This document shows positions 34,944-46,844 of a stretch of 64,000 nucleotides of DNA, piece after piece (position 1 is the stretch's first letter; every line of letters starts with the position of its first letter). Location of the stretch: the NCBI GenBank assembly GCA_964019055.1, contig OZ025206.1:24082578-24146577 (forward strand), written 5' to 3'. The notes under the pieces were generated by a model, which saw nothing but the letters and a program-made list of their open reading frames with translations, was not told where the DNA came from and ran no database searches. The position numbers and the translations under genes were made by a program. Source of the DNA: Anthopleura xanthogrammica. Its lineage: Eukaryota; Cnidaria; Anthozoa; Actiniaria; Actiniidae.

Positions 34944-37897
34944 TTACGGAAGAAACAGAACACATACTGGTATTTTTGCCATCTTGACACAGTAGCTACA
35001 CGTGGATCCAAGTCCTTCGCTCTCTGTTTTGTCACCATAATGGTTCATGACAATGATGTCTGCTTTTCCTTCTACAGAAAATTCACATATTGTTTCAGCA
35101 ACCTTGGAATTGCCAGCATCTTCGAATGACATTGAAATTTTATGGAACTTGGAGGAAAACTAAAGGCAATAAAACAGCAATATGAATCATTGTTATCCCT
35201 AAAATTGCCTATGCACCAAGGCATAGTGAGCTAAAAGGGGTGGGGAGGGGAGGGAGGAGCAACCAGAATCTGGGGGGGGGGGGATTCCAATGTGAAAGGG
35301 GCAGGATGCTCATACCTTTTAGGAGTTAATTTTCATTATTTGGTATATTTAAAGCAAGGACTGCGGAGCACCCTAAAAAGTGTGGGGGGGAGGGGCTAAG
35401 ATTGGAAAATATAAGAGACTAGAGTATGGAAAAAGTGGAGGCTATTGTCCCCCCCTCCTTGTCTCTGCCTTCCCTGTTAGGGTGTTTAAATAAAAAATTA
35501 AAAAAATAGCATCATTTGGTACCATTTAGGGGTGAAACAATTTTTATGACTACAAGAAAGATAATTTTGGTACCTTTTAAAGGTCATTTTCAAAATTTCC
35601 GATGGGCATCCCCACCCTTCTGTATAAGGGAGTCCCCCCCAGAACCAAAATAAACCCTTGAAAGACTTGTTTGGGCTTGTGTTGGTGTAAGTACCTCAAA
35701 ACTGACATAAATGTCTCTTTCTACACAATCTGTAGATCACCTCATGCTTAGTTTCACAGGCTGCTTCTATCTAGTAGTCACTTCTACTACATAAGATAAT
35801 AATTTACATGCTAAAATGACTTCAACAAACTTACACAGTTTTCCTTGCATTTCTTTTCATATTTTTGCAGTAATTCATCAGCTTCTTTTTCTTTGAGATT
35901 TTGGAGATAGTTCCAGTTTTCCGAAACATCTTTTACAGCTACAAAATAATCACATAATGTAGTTAACAAATGAAATGGCTTTTTGCGTGTTCTGTTCAGC
36001 ACACAGGAAGTAACATAAGCACAAAAGAAGTGTGAAGAGAAGCACAAACCATAGGTACGTACATGCACTCAGCTGATTGGTTAAGAACTGTGCTTTATTA
36101 GTGAACAGAGTATGGAATACTGATGCCATCTGTGTGCACAGAAAACTTTGCAAAGAAGTGTAAGAAAACAGCATTGAAAAATACAAAATATTTTTTCTTT
36201 CTATATTAATAAAACAATAGGGCTGCGTGGTTATTCTAAAAATAGCCTGCTTAATAGATGCATGACTCAGACAAGCATAATATTATACTGAAAAGAAAAT
36301 GGATTTTATTTATTTATCTTTTATTATTTATCTTTTATTACAAAGGTTTGCACTTCTCCTTACACTTCTTTCTTGCTAACGTTTAATTATTACTGAAAGG
36401 AGCACAGAAAAAAGATTAATTTTTTAAATTCTTACCTGGCCATGTTAAACTAGTATCATACATTTCTGGTAAAACGTATACGTTAAGAAAAACAGCAGTA
36501 TCTCCTTCATGATAAAGATGTGTGCAGTACCCTAACAATGTAAAACAATTGCTTTAATTAGCATCATAAAATAACTGTTATAAACCTTGCTTTGTGATTG
36601 GTGATCAACTCGAATTTGGTCACCACACAGTTTACAGTTTTTACAGTTTATTCACTTTACACACTAAATATTACATGTGTCAAGTTACAAATTGATAAAT
36701 GAATTGCGATTTTCATAATTACGCAGACACCGAAGTTACGAGTGCCTTATTGGCATTTCCTTTTTAGCTGCCGCCAGTCAAAAATATAAAAGGTACCGAC
36801 TGATTATCATTGATTGATGGAAGCGAAAACGCTGTTTTGCACGTTGGTATTTGAACTTCACTGTCCACATAATTATGAAAATCGCAGTAATGAACTATTA
36901 GTAATACATGTATAAATATACGAAACAATATACAAGAGCAGTACTATAGTGAGTAGTGTGTGTGGTGACCAAAGGAGTATAAACTTTTGAGTTTGTCACC
37001 ACCTACATTTAATTACCATATAATGAGGCCAGTTATCATTTCGTAAATTAATTGAGAGGCTACTACACACACTACTATATAGTACCGCCCTTGTATATTG
37101 TTTCATATATTTATATTACTAATAGTATACTAATATATATACATCTATCAACCTATACTATAGTAACAGTTTTCAACTATAATTTCTTGGGGTGTATGCA
37201 TGTTACCTCATAGCCGCCATGCTGGTTGACAATAACAAAGCATCCTTCATAAATTAGCTTCTCTTGATGGTTCAACCAACATGGTGGCTGTTTCATTGTT
37301 ATTTATATCTCAAGGGATTTTGCGTCATGTTGTTGCACCCTAGGTCTGTTGCATCCCAAGAATAGCTGTGGCTGTGACAACGAGCTATTTTAGAAAATCC
37401 TGCTTGAAACCATCAAATCAAAGAGTAAGACCTATTATAGCTTAAAGCTTTTATGTTTTCATGCGTCACTGATCACAATGATCATTTATATGTAAGTCTT
37501 ATGGAACCCGAGATGTAAGTTAACTACATTTGAAAGAGAAGGAAAAGTTCTAAGGTTACTAAATCACGAATTATTGGTGATTGAAGGTGAGATCTCAAAC
37601 TTGCAACCACCATTAAACTATTATCTAACTATTCAGATCGATAACAACTACTTAGAGTTTTAATATTTATAACTTAATAACAAAAACATCAGCTCACCGT
37701 TACACCCCTCCCATAGTTTTATTGTTATTTTGAACTCACACTTGCTTTAAAAATGAAAGTACAAGCAAAATGTTAAACAAGCAAAACGGTGGCTATCTTG
37801 GAATTTCATCGAGGCAAAATTACTTACAATCAAAGGCTTTTCTACTCTGATCAGAGCCGTCAACAGGAAGCAGCACAGTGCGTGAAGCAGCCGCCAT
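34944..37897 (-). CDS. Universal stress protein (UspA-domain) family member
   Basis: Small cytosolic Rossmann-like protein of the Usp family, which is widespread in bacteria, plants and invertebrates such as cnidarians but absent from vertebrates. Exons on the minus strand: 37828-37897, 36436-36531, 35835-35938, 34944-35159; all phases agree, giving 161 residues. The start RTVLLPVDGSDQSRKAFDWY is the classic first strand and helix of the fold. The end ADIIVMNHYGDKTESEGLGS, followed by KMAKIPVCVLF, is the ATP-binding end. The usual G-x-x-G-(9)-G-S/T loop is altered: the first glycine is replaced by Asn and the spacer is one residue short, so nucleotide binding is uncertain. It is divergent from the Death-domain gene. 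Confidence 0.92.
35940..36205. repeat. Dispersed repeat, GTGCTTTATTAGTGAA family
   Basis: It matches 45395-45720 in the blocks GAACTGTGCTTTATT, GATGCCATCTG, AACTTTGC and AAGAAGTGTAAGAAAACAGC. It lies in the USP intron next to the exon at 35835-35938. Confidence 0.65.
36600..37010. mobile_element. Inverted-repeat element in a USP intron
   Basis: The ends GGTGATCAACTCGAATTTGG-TCACCACA and the inverse at about 36962-37008 bracket the segment. Inside, GCGATTTTCATAATTA (36707) and its complement (36872) form a second inverted pair. Fragments of the inner part (GCCGTCAATCAAAAA, CAGTCGGTACC) also occur near 33320-33460. Confidence 0.55.
37200..37300. repeat. Small hairpin, GCCGCCATGCTGGTTGA type
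   Basis: ATAGCCGCCATGCTGGTTGA at 37211 is followed after about 45 bp by its inverse (TCAACCAACATGGTGGCTGT). A related hairpin (GGCGGCCATGCTGGTGT) is at 62689-62770. Confidence 0.65.
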
Positions 37898-39065
37898 CTT
37901 GGTTTTTTGAACATTCAACACAGGTAACCCAAGCTTTCAATATATCAAACTGAAAGTGAAAATTGCTTTACGTCATATTTATTCTTTCTGTGCAGCAATA
38001 TTCCAAAATATTAGGGAATTGAAATTAAATTCAGAAATTTCCCCCTTTTTAATATATGATAATGAGGAAGTTTCTTTAAAATTCATGAATATTTTGTCTA
38101 ATAATTTATAATAAAAAATAGACAAAATTCAAATAAAAACTATGTGGAAGGATGTTGAAGAGCAATTATGAAGAAAAGAAGACATGAGATAAATTCCTTT
38201 TTATGAAGGATTTTTAAGATAAGTTTTACTGATTTTGACCCGTTCATTTTTAAGCTTGAGTGGCTTGGGCTTCTTGTGTCGACTACCGGAAAAATCTTTC
38301 CTTAGGGGGAGGAAGTGGATTTAATTTTTTTTTTCCTTTTTGCATTGGGATGTATTGGTTATAGTTCCAGGCTAGTCAAGTGCTAAAAGATAACATGAGC
38401 AATAATAAAAGTACCCATGATATAAAGATTCAGAATTTTATTGTTTAAAAAAAGTAATTTTGGGGACGAGGGACGGGGGAAATACCCATGGAAGGCACCG
38501 ATGGAAGGCCAGGCTACGATCGGAAAAACATCGGAAGTTCTCGGAAAATCAACGGGTAATGAAAAATAGCGGCAAAAACAGCACGAGTTGAGTTGGTTTT
38601 TCTTCCTTTTTTTCCTTTTTAACAGGAGTTCATTCATTTTAAACTCCAGTCTTACTAGATTACTACGAATGAATGGCTTCTTTGTGTTTATTCTTCGTAT
38701 GGAAAGTGAAAGTGTTTACAATCCTGTGGTTACAGTGTATTTTTAACAAATGATGGCCTCGTTGTTGGGAGAGGCTGGGCGAGGGCCATTATTAGTTATA
38801 CAGGTATGACAGTTCCAGGGGATTCCCCAGGCCGTAAGATCTAAGTACTTAGTTTGTGGCTGGAGCTCTGTGATCCATAACTAAACATATATTTTCGAAG
38901 TTAGGTATACTGTTTATTTGTAATCCCAAATTCGAAAACATTTGAAACCTCAGACTGAAGACGCCATCTCTCGCCATCTCTTGAATTTAGCTTACCTAGC
39001 TTTACCGTATTTTGTGGCTACTAAAAGGTTCATATTCCTAATTAACCACACGCAAAAAAACAATT
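37898..39065. promoter_or_regulatory. Divergent region between USP and Death-domain genes
   Basis: This 1.17 kb gap separates two genes transcribed away from each other. No repeat array is seen. Promoters of both genes are expected here by position, and no specific element can be named. Confidence 0.4.
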
Positions 39066-42000
39066 ATGAGTTCAGGTGAGTACGCTCAAGACGTTTTGCT
39101 GAAATAATAAGTTAATACCAACACATATCGATCAATTAACCACCATTGCTAAAACTTCTTTCACTATTAGGGAACTTTTAAGTTACGAAATCTAGGACGG
39201 GGACGTGAGACCCGAGGTTTCAGAACTGAATTTAATGATAGTGGAAGATCTGGAAGTAGGTGTTACTTCTTGATCTCAACGACGTGAACGACTTGCAATT
39301 GCTGAATATTGGATTCTGGCGAGAACGATATCGTCTTTTCTTGTTCAGATACTGACGTTTCCGTTCCAGATTTCGAGTTCCCTTTTTAAGTTCCCTAGTA
39401 GCACACTAGACCCCTTAATATTTTAGACATCATTGTAAAGTAGTAAGCTTACATCATTTTTTAAACCAAAATTGTAATTTTTCACAAAAATCCTCACTGG
39501 TAAAAATATCTGAGTCATTGAATGGATAATTTTCGAAATCCCTTTTTTCTTAAATCCAGAATTTCTTGCTTTCAAAGGATATCAAAAAGAAAATTCTAAA
39601 TTAGACAAAAGTTTGAATGAACGGTTTAAGAAATGATATATTTTCTTTCTCATATCACAACTTTTTTGTATAAACAAGAAATGGCATGTGCCAATTGTAT
39701 GTAAATGGGGGTAATCCCCCAAATAAGATTTAAATCATTTACTAAATTGGGTTTTTGAAAATTTACCCCATCCCACGCAGTTATCTTTTGGAACATTTTA
39801 TGAAGACTTTGTGTGCATTGCTTATTATGAAAATTATAATTGATTTAGAAAATTGTAAGAATTGTATTTTTGAAAAATAATTATATAGAAATTATAGAGT
39901 AAAAAACACAGCATATTTCTGTGTTATTCTAACCATCTACTTGACTTTGATATTTAACTCCATCTGACATCATTAGGAGTTGTTTTCTCAATTAAGGTAT
40001 TGGGGATTTTTCTCCAACAAAATTACATGGATAGGGACAAAAACAAAGACAAATGTTTTTTAACAGTGGCACAAATTATCAATCTTCGTACCATCTGGGG
40101 TTTTTACCCTCGTGGAAGCTGATGACAATAATTATTACAAGTGGATACGTTACAGCTGTCACTGTGTTTTGACTATCAAAATTGTATCATAATAAATTTT
40201 TGATAAATGTATACGAAGCTTACTAAAAAACCCTTTCTTTAGTATTCAAAGTTTACAACTGTGGGTGGGGAAATTGGGATGGTCTATTTGTATTTAACCA
40301 AATATAACTGACCTGTTTTAAGTCATGGTTATTTCAGTTAGCCTGTACTAAATTAAGGTTTTTACTTAATATGTCAATTATATATTAGTCTGTAAATCTT
40401 AGTACTAAATAAATTATTGTCATTGTCATATATATACAGATGATCGTTTGATAGGGACATACTGTGTTCTAGCTACAATATGATAACATTGGAGAGCCAT
40501 ATATAACTATCACTTAGCTAGGAAGTGATCCATTTGTCAGTTCATGTGATTTTATGTCTGCTTATTTGAATAATAGGCAAGAAATAATATACACTCAAAC
40601 TTTGATCTATATTTCTGTAACATCACTTTTTTTACAGTTAGCTCTAAGCCAACCTCCTGGAAGAGGAAAACACTTGAAATCTGGCCTGTTATTATTTGAT
40701 TAATTGAGACTGGTTATTTTATTCTAATTCAACTTTTTCTTACAGCGGGTTTGAAAGGTGATTTGAAAGGTGGAATCTTTAATATTAAAGTATATAACGG
40801 AGGCAATGCAATATGTGGACCAGGAGCATCAGCATCAATATCAAGTAAGCTAGCTGTACTCTTGAAAATGTTTGTCTATTTTAGTGATATGTTGCTTAAT
40901 ACCTATTGATCTAATCTCTTAGGGAAATACCATAAATCAAGTTGTGCAGTCCGGCATCATGATAAAGCCATTGGTTATCCATTTGAAGATTACAATAAGA
41001 CTGAAACACTGCAGGGACCAGGTATTGAGTGCATTGATATAATTATATTAGATATGATAAAGGGCCCAGAATAGATCAATGGGGGACTCCACAAGCCATA
41101 TGATACTTCCTTCACTTGTCAAATGCTTTTCCTTTAATTTTAATGTTTGCTTGGGTATATTGATTAAACAGCCAGTAATTTTCATGATAATGCCAGTTAA
41201 TTGTCTTATTTTAATTTCTTTAGAACAACGGTTAACTGATATCCCTGCTAAAGTTTATCAAAAACTTGAAGTGCAGCTCAGTGATGGAGAATCAGACTGC
41301 AAGACTCTTGCATGCCAAATATTTCCCAACATCAGACAACAGGAAATTGAATACCTTACTACAAGATGCCCCACAAACAAGGCTAAGGGGATCTTTAAGA
41401 AAATGAGTGAAAAAGGTATAACAGTAGGACAGCTAGTTGATGCTCTTAAGTTCATTGAAAGACAAGATGCCATAGAGACTTTAATTGAAGCAGGATATCC
41501 AGGGGAACCTGAGACAATAGGTAACAGCATTGAATGTAACAATTATTAATAAATCTTGATCTTCCTTATTCATTGGTGTGAGTCGAGCTTATTGAAGTTT
41601 AACATTACCTAGCTGCAGATTGCAAATTGATATTACACAAATAAGAATTAATTTAACCCAGTTTGGACCATGCAAGCATGCATGCACTATATTGTGCATA
41701 TATAAGTCTCACACTGTGCTAGCTATAGCTCAGTGATTAGAACTCTCATGCATGGAGCTAGGATATTTTTACAGATGGAGGTCATAAGGTTTCAATTCTC
41801 AGAGGAAATTGGATTTCCCTATAATGATTTAACCATGCTATAATTTCACTTCGAGATTACATTACTTCTGAATTGCAATGTCCTGATCAGTAGTCATTGT
41901 CTTTCACAAAATGATATTAAACATTGTTAATAAATGCACATTATTTTTGCAATACTTCAGAAAATGATGAGCCTGTTGTGGAAGCCTGCAGCATTATTGA

Positions 42001-42827
42001 AGAAGAAACCCTCGATGAAATGAGAGAAGAGATTCCTCAAGAGAACGTTTGCTTTGAACAAAACTCTTATAGAGTTTTTATTGAAGAACCCACTATTAGA
42101 GTTCAGAAAGGTAATTGAACAGGCTGTATCTCGATCTGGGTAGCCTTATATTTGGAATAATATACACTCAGGGGGTTAGTTAGCCTTATTCTAGTAAGCC
42201 ATCATTCTCTAATTGTCCGTCAGCTAATTGAAATTCTCATGGGAGGTTGCAACCCCCTGGATCTGCCCCTGGCCTGTTTATATAATGATTAACCCAGCTT
42301 CCACCCAAAACAGTAAAACACAAAATCAGTACCCCATACAGATACTCATGAACCAATAGCTCATTTTCAATATCTGGTTGAGTGATCATGCACAAAGCAA
42401 TTCAGGATGAGGAGTTGAACGGGTTGATGCTAGGTACATAGAATGGCATGTGTCTATTGTTTTATATTATATGCATATTGACATAGAATGATGTATTTTC
42501 TTCCATTAAGATGCCAGTTCACCATCAGTCATCAGGAACTTGATGTCCAGAGTGTGTTTAGTAAAGTTCCCTACAACACCTGAAGAAACGTTTACAAGTA
42601 TGTGAATTAAAGCAAATTTTTAAGCTAAGCTAAGTTATTGATACACTTGCAAATTATACAGTTTGAGTGATGTGTCTTGAAGTTATAAAGGTTTTTTCCA
42701 TGCCATATTCCATAGGCACTTTAAACAAGGGGTAGTTTTATTAATAATTCTTGTTGATTAAATTAATGTTTTTAACTATTTCATTTTAGGTGCCATATCA
42801 TTCCTTGAGGACATCCAAAGAGAGTAA
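39066..42827 (+). CDS. Death-domain protein with glycine-rich amyloid-motif-like N-terminus
   Basis: Seven exons: 39066-39075 (10 nt, MSS plus one base), 40746-40844, 40923-41021, 41224-41520, 41961-42110, 42511-42597, 42790-42827. All six introns are phase 1 and the frame closes at TAA, giving 259 residues. Residues about 70-160 form a Death domain (LTDIPAKVYQKLEV, LACQIFPNIRQQEIEYL, GITVGQLVDALKFIERQDAI), most like the MyD88/IRAK/Tube type, where P..L, TVGxL and RxD recur. Residues 12-36 (GGIFNIKVYNGGNAICGPGA, then SASIS) alternate hydrophobic and small residues as amyloid signalling motifs do. The C-terminal 95 residues are acidic, then basic/hydrophobic, with no known domain. A likely role is an adaptor in innate or cell-death signalling, by inference. 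The 10-nt first exon rests only on ATG, donor and phase. Confidence 0.82.
39166..39405. mobile_element. MITE, TAGGGAACTT ends, in Death-domain gene intron 1
   Basis: The left ATTAGGGAACTTTTAAGTTA and CGAAATCTAGGACGGGGACG are matched inversely by the right end (ACGTTTCCGTTCCAGATTTCG, then AAGTTCCCTAGTAG). It is only about 90 bp downstream of the proposed first exon. Confidence 0.7.
41722..41830 (+). repeat. tRNA-derived SINE
   Basis: TATAGCTCAGTGATTAGAAC is an A-box and GGTTTCAATTCTCAGAGG a B-box, separated by about 55 bp. It lies in intron 4 of the Death-domain gene. The acceptor-stem halves do not pair, so it is not a functional tRNA gene. Confidence 0.5.
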
Positions 42828-44767
42828 TTGACTAACACTTGTTCAGGCTTGAAGCCCCCATGTAATATATTTAACAAGACACAAAATAAACTGGAGATTG
42901 TTTACTATATAGACCCAATCAGGGCTCAAAATAGGAATCTGTCATGGCCAAAATGTTACAAATAGCAGGAAGAGATCCATGGTTACTGTTAGGTACCTTG
43001 CGCCAATACCACAGGAAACCCATAAAAGGCAGGAAGATAATGAAAAAATGGCATTTCAAATTGACGAAAACTAAACTTGAGAGCTTCAAGGAAACTGAGT
43101 GAAAGTGTATCTGGAAAAAAAATTTTCATTTGTAAAAAAAAAAGTTTTTTTTTGTGCAAAAGGGAATGTGGGGTTCCTAGTCACCTCGGGATTCACCCTT
43201 GCATGCATGACTTGATTTTAATCAAAAGAATCTGACTTGTATTATTTTGTAAAGTTCCTGATCATGATGGATATGTAACTTAAACATTAAATTCATAATA
43301 TTTTAAGGGGGAAAATTACTACTCTGTTGTTGTTTTTATAAGATTTTTTAAAATTTATTTTTCATACTTTTTATAATATGAATTGTAAATACCGGTAGTA
43401 CGAAATTGTGGGGGGAAAACCTTTGTTTTTATTGACCAAATAGCATTATTTATGCTATCTCTTTACTCATGTAATAACATAATATATGACATTGTATGTA
43501 TGGATTGTTTTAAAACTGAATATTAAATTTTCTTTAATTTTTCCTTGCTTCCTTTCTTCCCTCTCCCTTCTCTCCTTCCTTTCTTTTTTCTTTCTTTCCG
43601 TTTTTGACCCCAAAGCCCTGTCATTCTTATTGTACATACTCTAATTCTGAGCATCAAGAATTTTGTCAAGCATGTGTAGGAAGAATAGCAGGCCTCTGGG
43701 CCGGGGTCAAGTGTGTCTTAATTTCTTTTTTTTTTTTCTTTATTAATTTTATTGTACAGCATTTTTCATATTTCTGCAACCTAATTGACTCCATCAATCA
43801 AATTGCAAAGCCTTGTGGAATTTATGGTTGTACCAGTCATTCGCTTTCAATCAAAATTCCAATTCTCCCAAACCAAATACCAATGTTGCAACTTGATTGA
43901 AATTTTTAAATTTCAATTCTGAAAATTAGTAATTGAAAATTAAAAAGTGGTATTTATAAATTATTTATTCCTTATAGGAGCCATTTTCAAACTACACTAA
44001 TACTGTAGAACGAATTTTTGAAAATACAATTTTCAGTTTACGAATTGCAATTTAAAAATTTCAAGTTCCAATGGATCAGAACATTGCTCAATCAAATTGC
44101 AACATTAAAGTGATAATTTCCGCTTTGGGGTTGTGCTATTTCCAGTGACAAGACAGCCATTTTCACAAGGAAATTCTTTATCATTTGTGATGGGAATGAT
44201 CTCAGCCTGATCTCGGCCTGTCCTAAATTCCTGGAGTAATTAATCGATATTAATCGATTAACATCAGTAATGGATGACTAGAAAATTGGTGACTATGGAT
44301 TACTTTAAATCTTATAGTAGTTATCTTACCATTGATAAATACGTAATCGATGATAATCAATCTAATTAAGTATCGTTCCCTATTGATTAATCATCGATTA
44401 CCGATATTAATCGATATTAATCAATTAATTACATAGATTAATATCGATTTGTCGATTAGCAAACTGATGATCGATTAATTACTCTGGGTAAATTTGATTG
44501 ACAGATGCCAAACGTCTTGAGTATATAGGTTGCAAAAATATGAAAAGCGCTGTAAAATTAAAATTTTGTAAACATTTCATTTCAAAACGATACCAAACAT
44601 TTCTTTGTGCGTCCAATCCAACCCTGACAACCCTCGTTATTGTAGCTGACCCGTCTAGTCTGGTTGCTGTCTGGTTGAGATTTTAGATAGTATTGGGTTC
44701 CCTGTGGTCTGAATAACCAAGAAGCGAGAAGAAGACCTGGGTCGGCCTTGCTGTGAGTCAATCCAAT
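42828..44767. other. Intergenic region, Death-domain gene to COX7A
   Basis: It holds the 3' UTR of the upstream gene, a CT-rich stretch at 43540-43600, AT-rich sequence and the ATCGAT-rich foldback at 44230-44488. No coding exon was found. Confidence 0.5.
44230..44488. repeat. ATCGAT-rich foldback element
   Basis: The ends CCTGGAGTAATTAATCGAT and the inverse (ATCGATTAATTACTCTGGG) bracket a segment with at least ten ATCGAT or TAATCGAT words, several of them palindromic. Such a density is far above the surroundings. Confidence 0.65.
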
Positions 44768-46621
44768 ATGGACGGCGTCCGTAAAAACTATTCTAACAAA
44801 ATAAACCAAGATATAGCGAATGAAGGAATGATGTACGACCAACTGAGCAAGATACGGCGTGTACAGAAACTGTTCAAGGTATTTTGAGTCTTTTTTCATT
44901 TATTTGCCTTGTATTTTGGCTCAATTATAACAAGGAATGTGTCGAAAGGTGTTTGTCATTTTAAAACGATATTTCCCGTTTGTCTGAAGCTTATTTTATA
45001 TTCCTTTCAAAACTGCTTAAACATAAAGAACTAAAGGTGTCTTGCTAGGGAAATGCCCTCTGTTTATTCGTCCTTTTAAATGGAAACTGTGGAATTGAGC
45101 TTACTAAAAACCAAGAAATCTCAAAAGAAAACAGACTGTCTAAGAACATGTAAGCTTATTAGCTAACCGCCTAAACCTAATTATTAGCCATCATAAGCTA
45201 AGTTTTATACAGTTTTCGGTGTGAAACTATGTGAGATATACTTTGATATGTATATCTGTGCTTTAAATCAATGTATTTGTTTTCTTCTTTTTAGCCTGGT
45301 GAAGTTCCAGTTCATCTATTAGGGAAGACTGATATGCGTTTGTACAGGTTGGTGCTTAAGCTTATTAATAATTATTATAAAGTTTGGATAGTACGTGCAT
45401 GTTCATTGGTCGAGAACTGTGCTTTATTTAGTGAGTGGAGCACAGTTGCTGACGCCATCTGCACGTGCTGCAAACTTTGCTAAGAAGTGTAAGAAAACAG
45501 CATTGAAAACTACAACAGATATTCTCTTTCTATATGATAAAACAGATAAGACAGCTTATTTCATGCTCTGTTCAGTAATAAAGCACTTAGGAAGTGCCAA
45601 AAGCACTAAAGAAGTGTGAGAAACACTTGCTTATGGCTCATGCTTCTCTTCACACTTCTTCTTAACCTCATTTTCTGCATGCTTTATTACTGAATGGAGC
45701 ACGGAAAAAACTGTTTCATTTGTTAAATGTTATAACCATATAAACACAATGACTGACCCCAGGAAAAAAAGTTACTACTTACTTAATTGGGCCCAAGGGA
45801 AGAGGTGTGTTTTGTGGTCCCTTAACATTCAGCAGTTGGGGGACCAAACATGCAAAAAATCCTGAGAGAGTACCAACAAACAAGTCCATCTACTCACATG
45901 ACCCATACCAACGGTGCTACCTCCCCCACTAGTTATTAACCATCCATTATTATAACATAGCCACAATATAACACACGCTTTGATTAGTTGGATATCTATA
46001 AACAAGAGATGGATTGTGTGCACAAAAGTCTATATTACTAATATTCAGTCAAAGATGTTCCCAATTTTGAAACTGTTAAGTCATTAAAATGCTATTTCGC
46101 CAGCAAATTTTCGTACTGTAAGCCCAGTGCATATTTAATCAGTATAAAATTCAACCGCTTCAGTGATTTTTACCCATACTCCCATTCGGACTAGTCGTGT
46201 AGTCATGGAGCCGGTCGATGACAACGTTTTTTCAAATGACTGTATCCAGTTCTGGATGCACTTGGGAGGTTGCTTAAGCAATCAAGAAGCTAGAGTCACA
46301 CTCGGCTACGCCTCGTGCAACTCTTTTGTGCTTAAGAAACCTCCCGAGTGCATCCAGAACTGGATATAAGCATGCTAAATATTGACCATTCCCTTATTAT
46401 ACATTTTACCCACCATCTCACCTCTGATTGGCTGAATGCATTCATGTATCACATTCCAAGATCAATCTCATTTACATGTAAAACATCAGTTATGTGAAAT
46501 CATTCTATAATATGTATGATTTTATTTCAGAGGCGTAATGGTTGGCTCTTTGATTGGCCTCGGCATTACTATTGGTACTCTAGGACTGATGGCAACAAAT
46601 AATCTTTCCAAGAAAAAGTAA
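44768..46621 (+). CDS. COX7A: Cytochrome c oxidase subunit 7A family protein, copy 1
   Basis: Small single-pass subunit of mitochondrial complex IV; the family also includes COX7A2L, which joins complexes III and IV. Exons 44768-44878, 45295-45347 and 46531-46621 give 84 residues. The family core is visible: RVQKLFKPGEVPVHLLG, TDMRLYRGVM, then one hydrophobic helix (VGSLIGLGITIGTLGLMATN) and a basic end. The N-terminal 30 residues are basic/hydrophilic and do not look like a standard presequence. The second intron splits the Arg of LYR. It is tail-to-tail with a second copy 2.5 kb away. Confidence 0.85.
45395..45720. repeat. Dispersed repeat, GTGCTTTATT/AGTAATAAAGCAC foldback family
   Basis: GAACTGTGCTTTATTTAGTG at 45413 and the inverse AGTAATAAAGCACTTA near 45573, followed by a further GCTTTATTACTGAATGGAGC at 45680, give a partly folded-back structure. 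Copies are at 11480-11730 and 35940-36205. It lies in COX7A copy 1 intron 2. Confidence 0.6.
46242..46366. repeat. Foldback element with CTCGGCTACGCCTCGTGC loop
   Basis: The arms of about 38 bp (TATCCAGTTCTGGATGCACT at 46242 and its inverse ending at 46366) are nearly perfect. A single arm recurs at 51361-51412. The loop word also occurs in the unrelated-arm elements at 13960 and 50378. It lies in COX7A copy 1 intron 2, 165 bp before the last exon. Confidence 0.8.
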
Positions 46622-46844
46622 ATAATTTGCCAAGTAACAGCTTAACAAAAAGTTTGTCTGAACAATTTAGTGTTAAAGAGTGATGGTTTCTTCTATTTCT
46701 TACTTGATTTTAAATCAGTTATAATTTCTCTAAATATTGTGTTATTGAAAAGATTTGATGGTTGTAACAAGTCTTGTTAAGAATAAAATATATTTAAATA
46801 TTTCGTTTGTCTATTTTCTCAGATAGAGTGATTTTACTTTGTTG

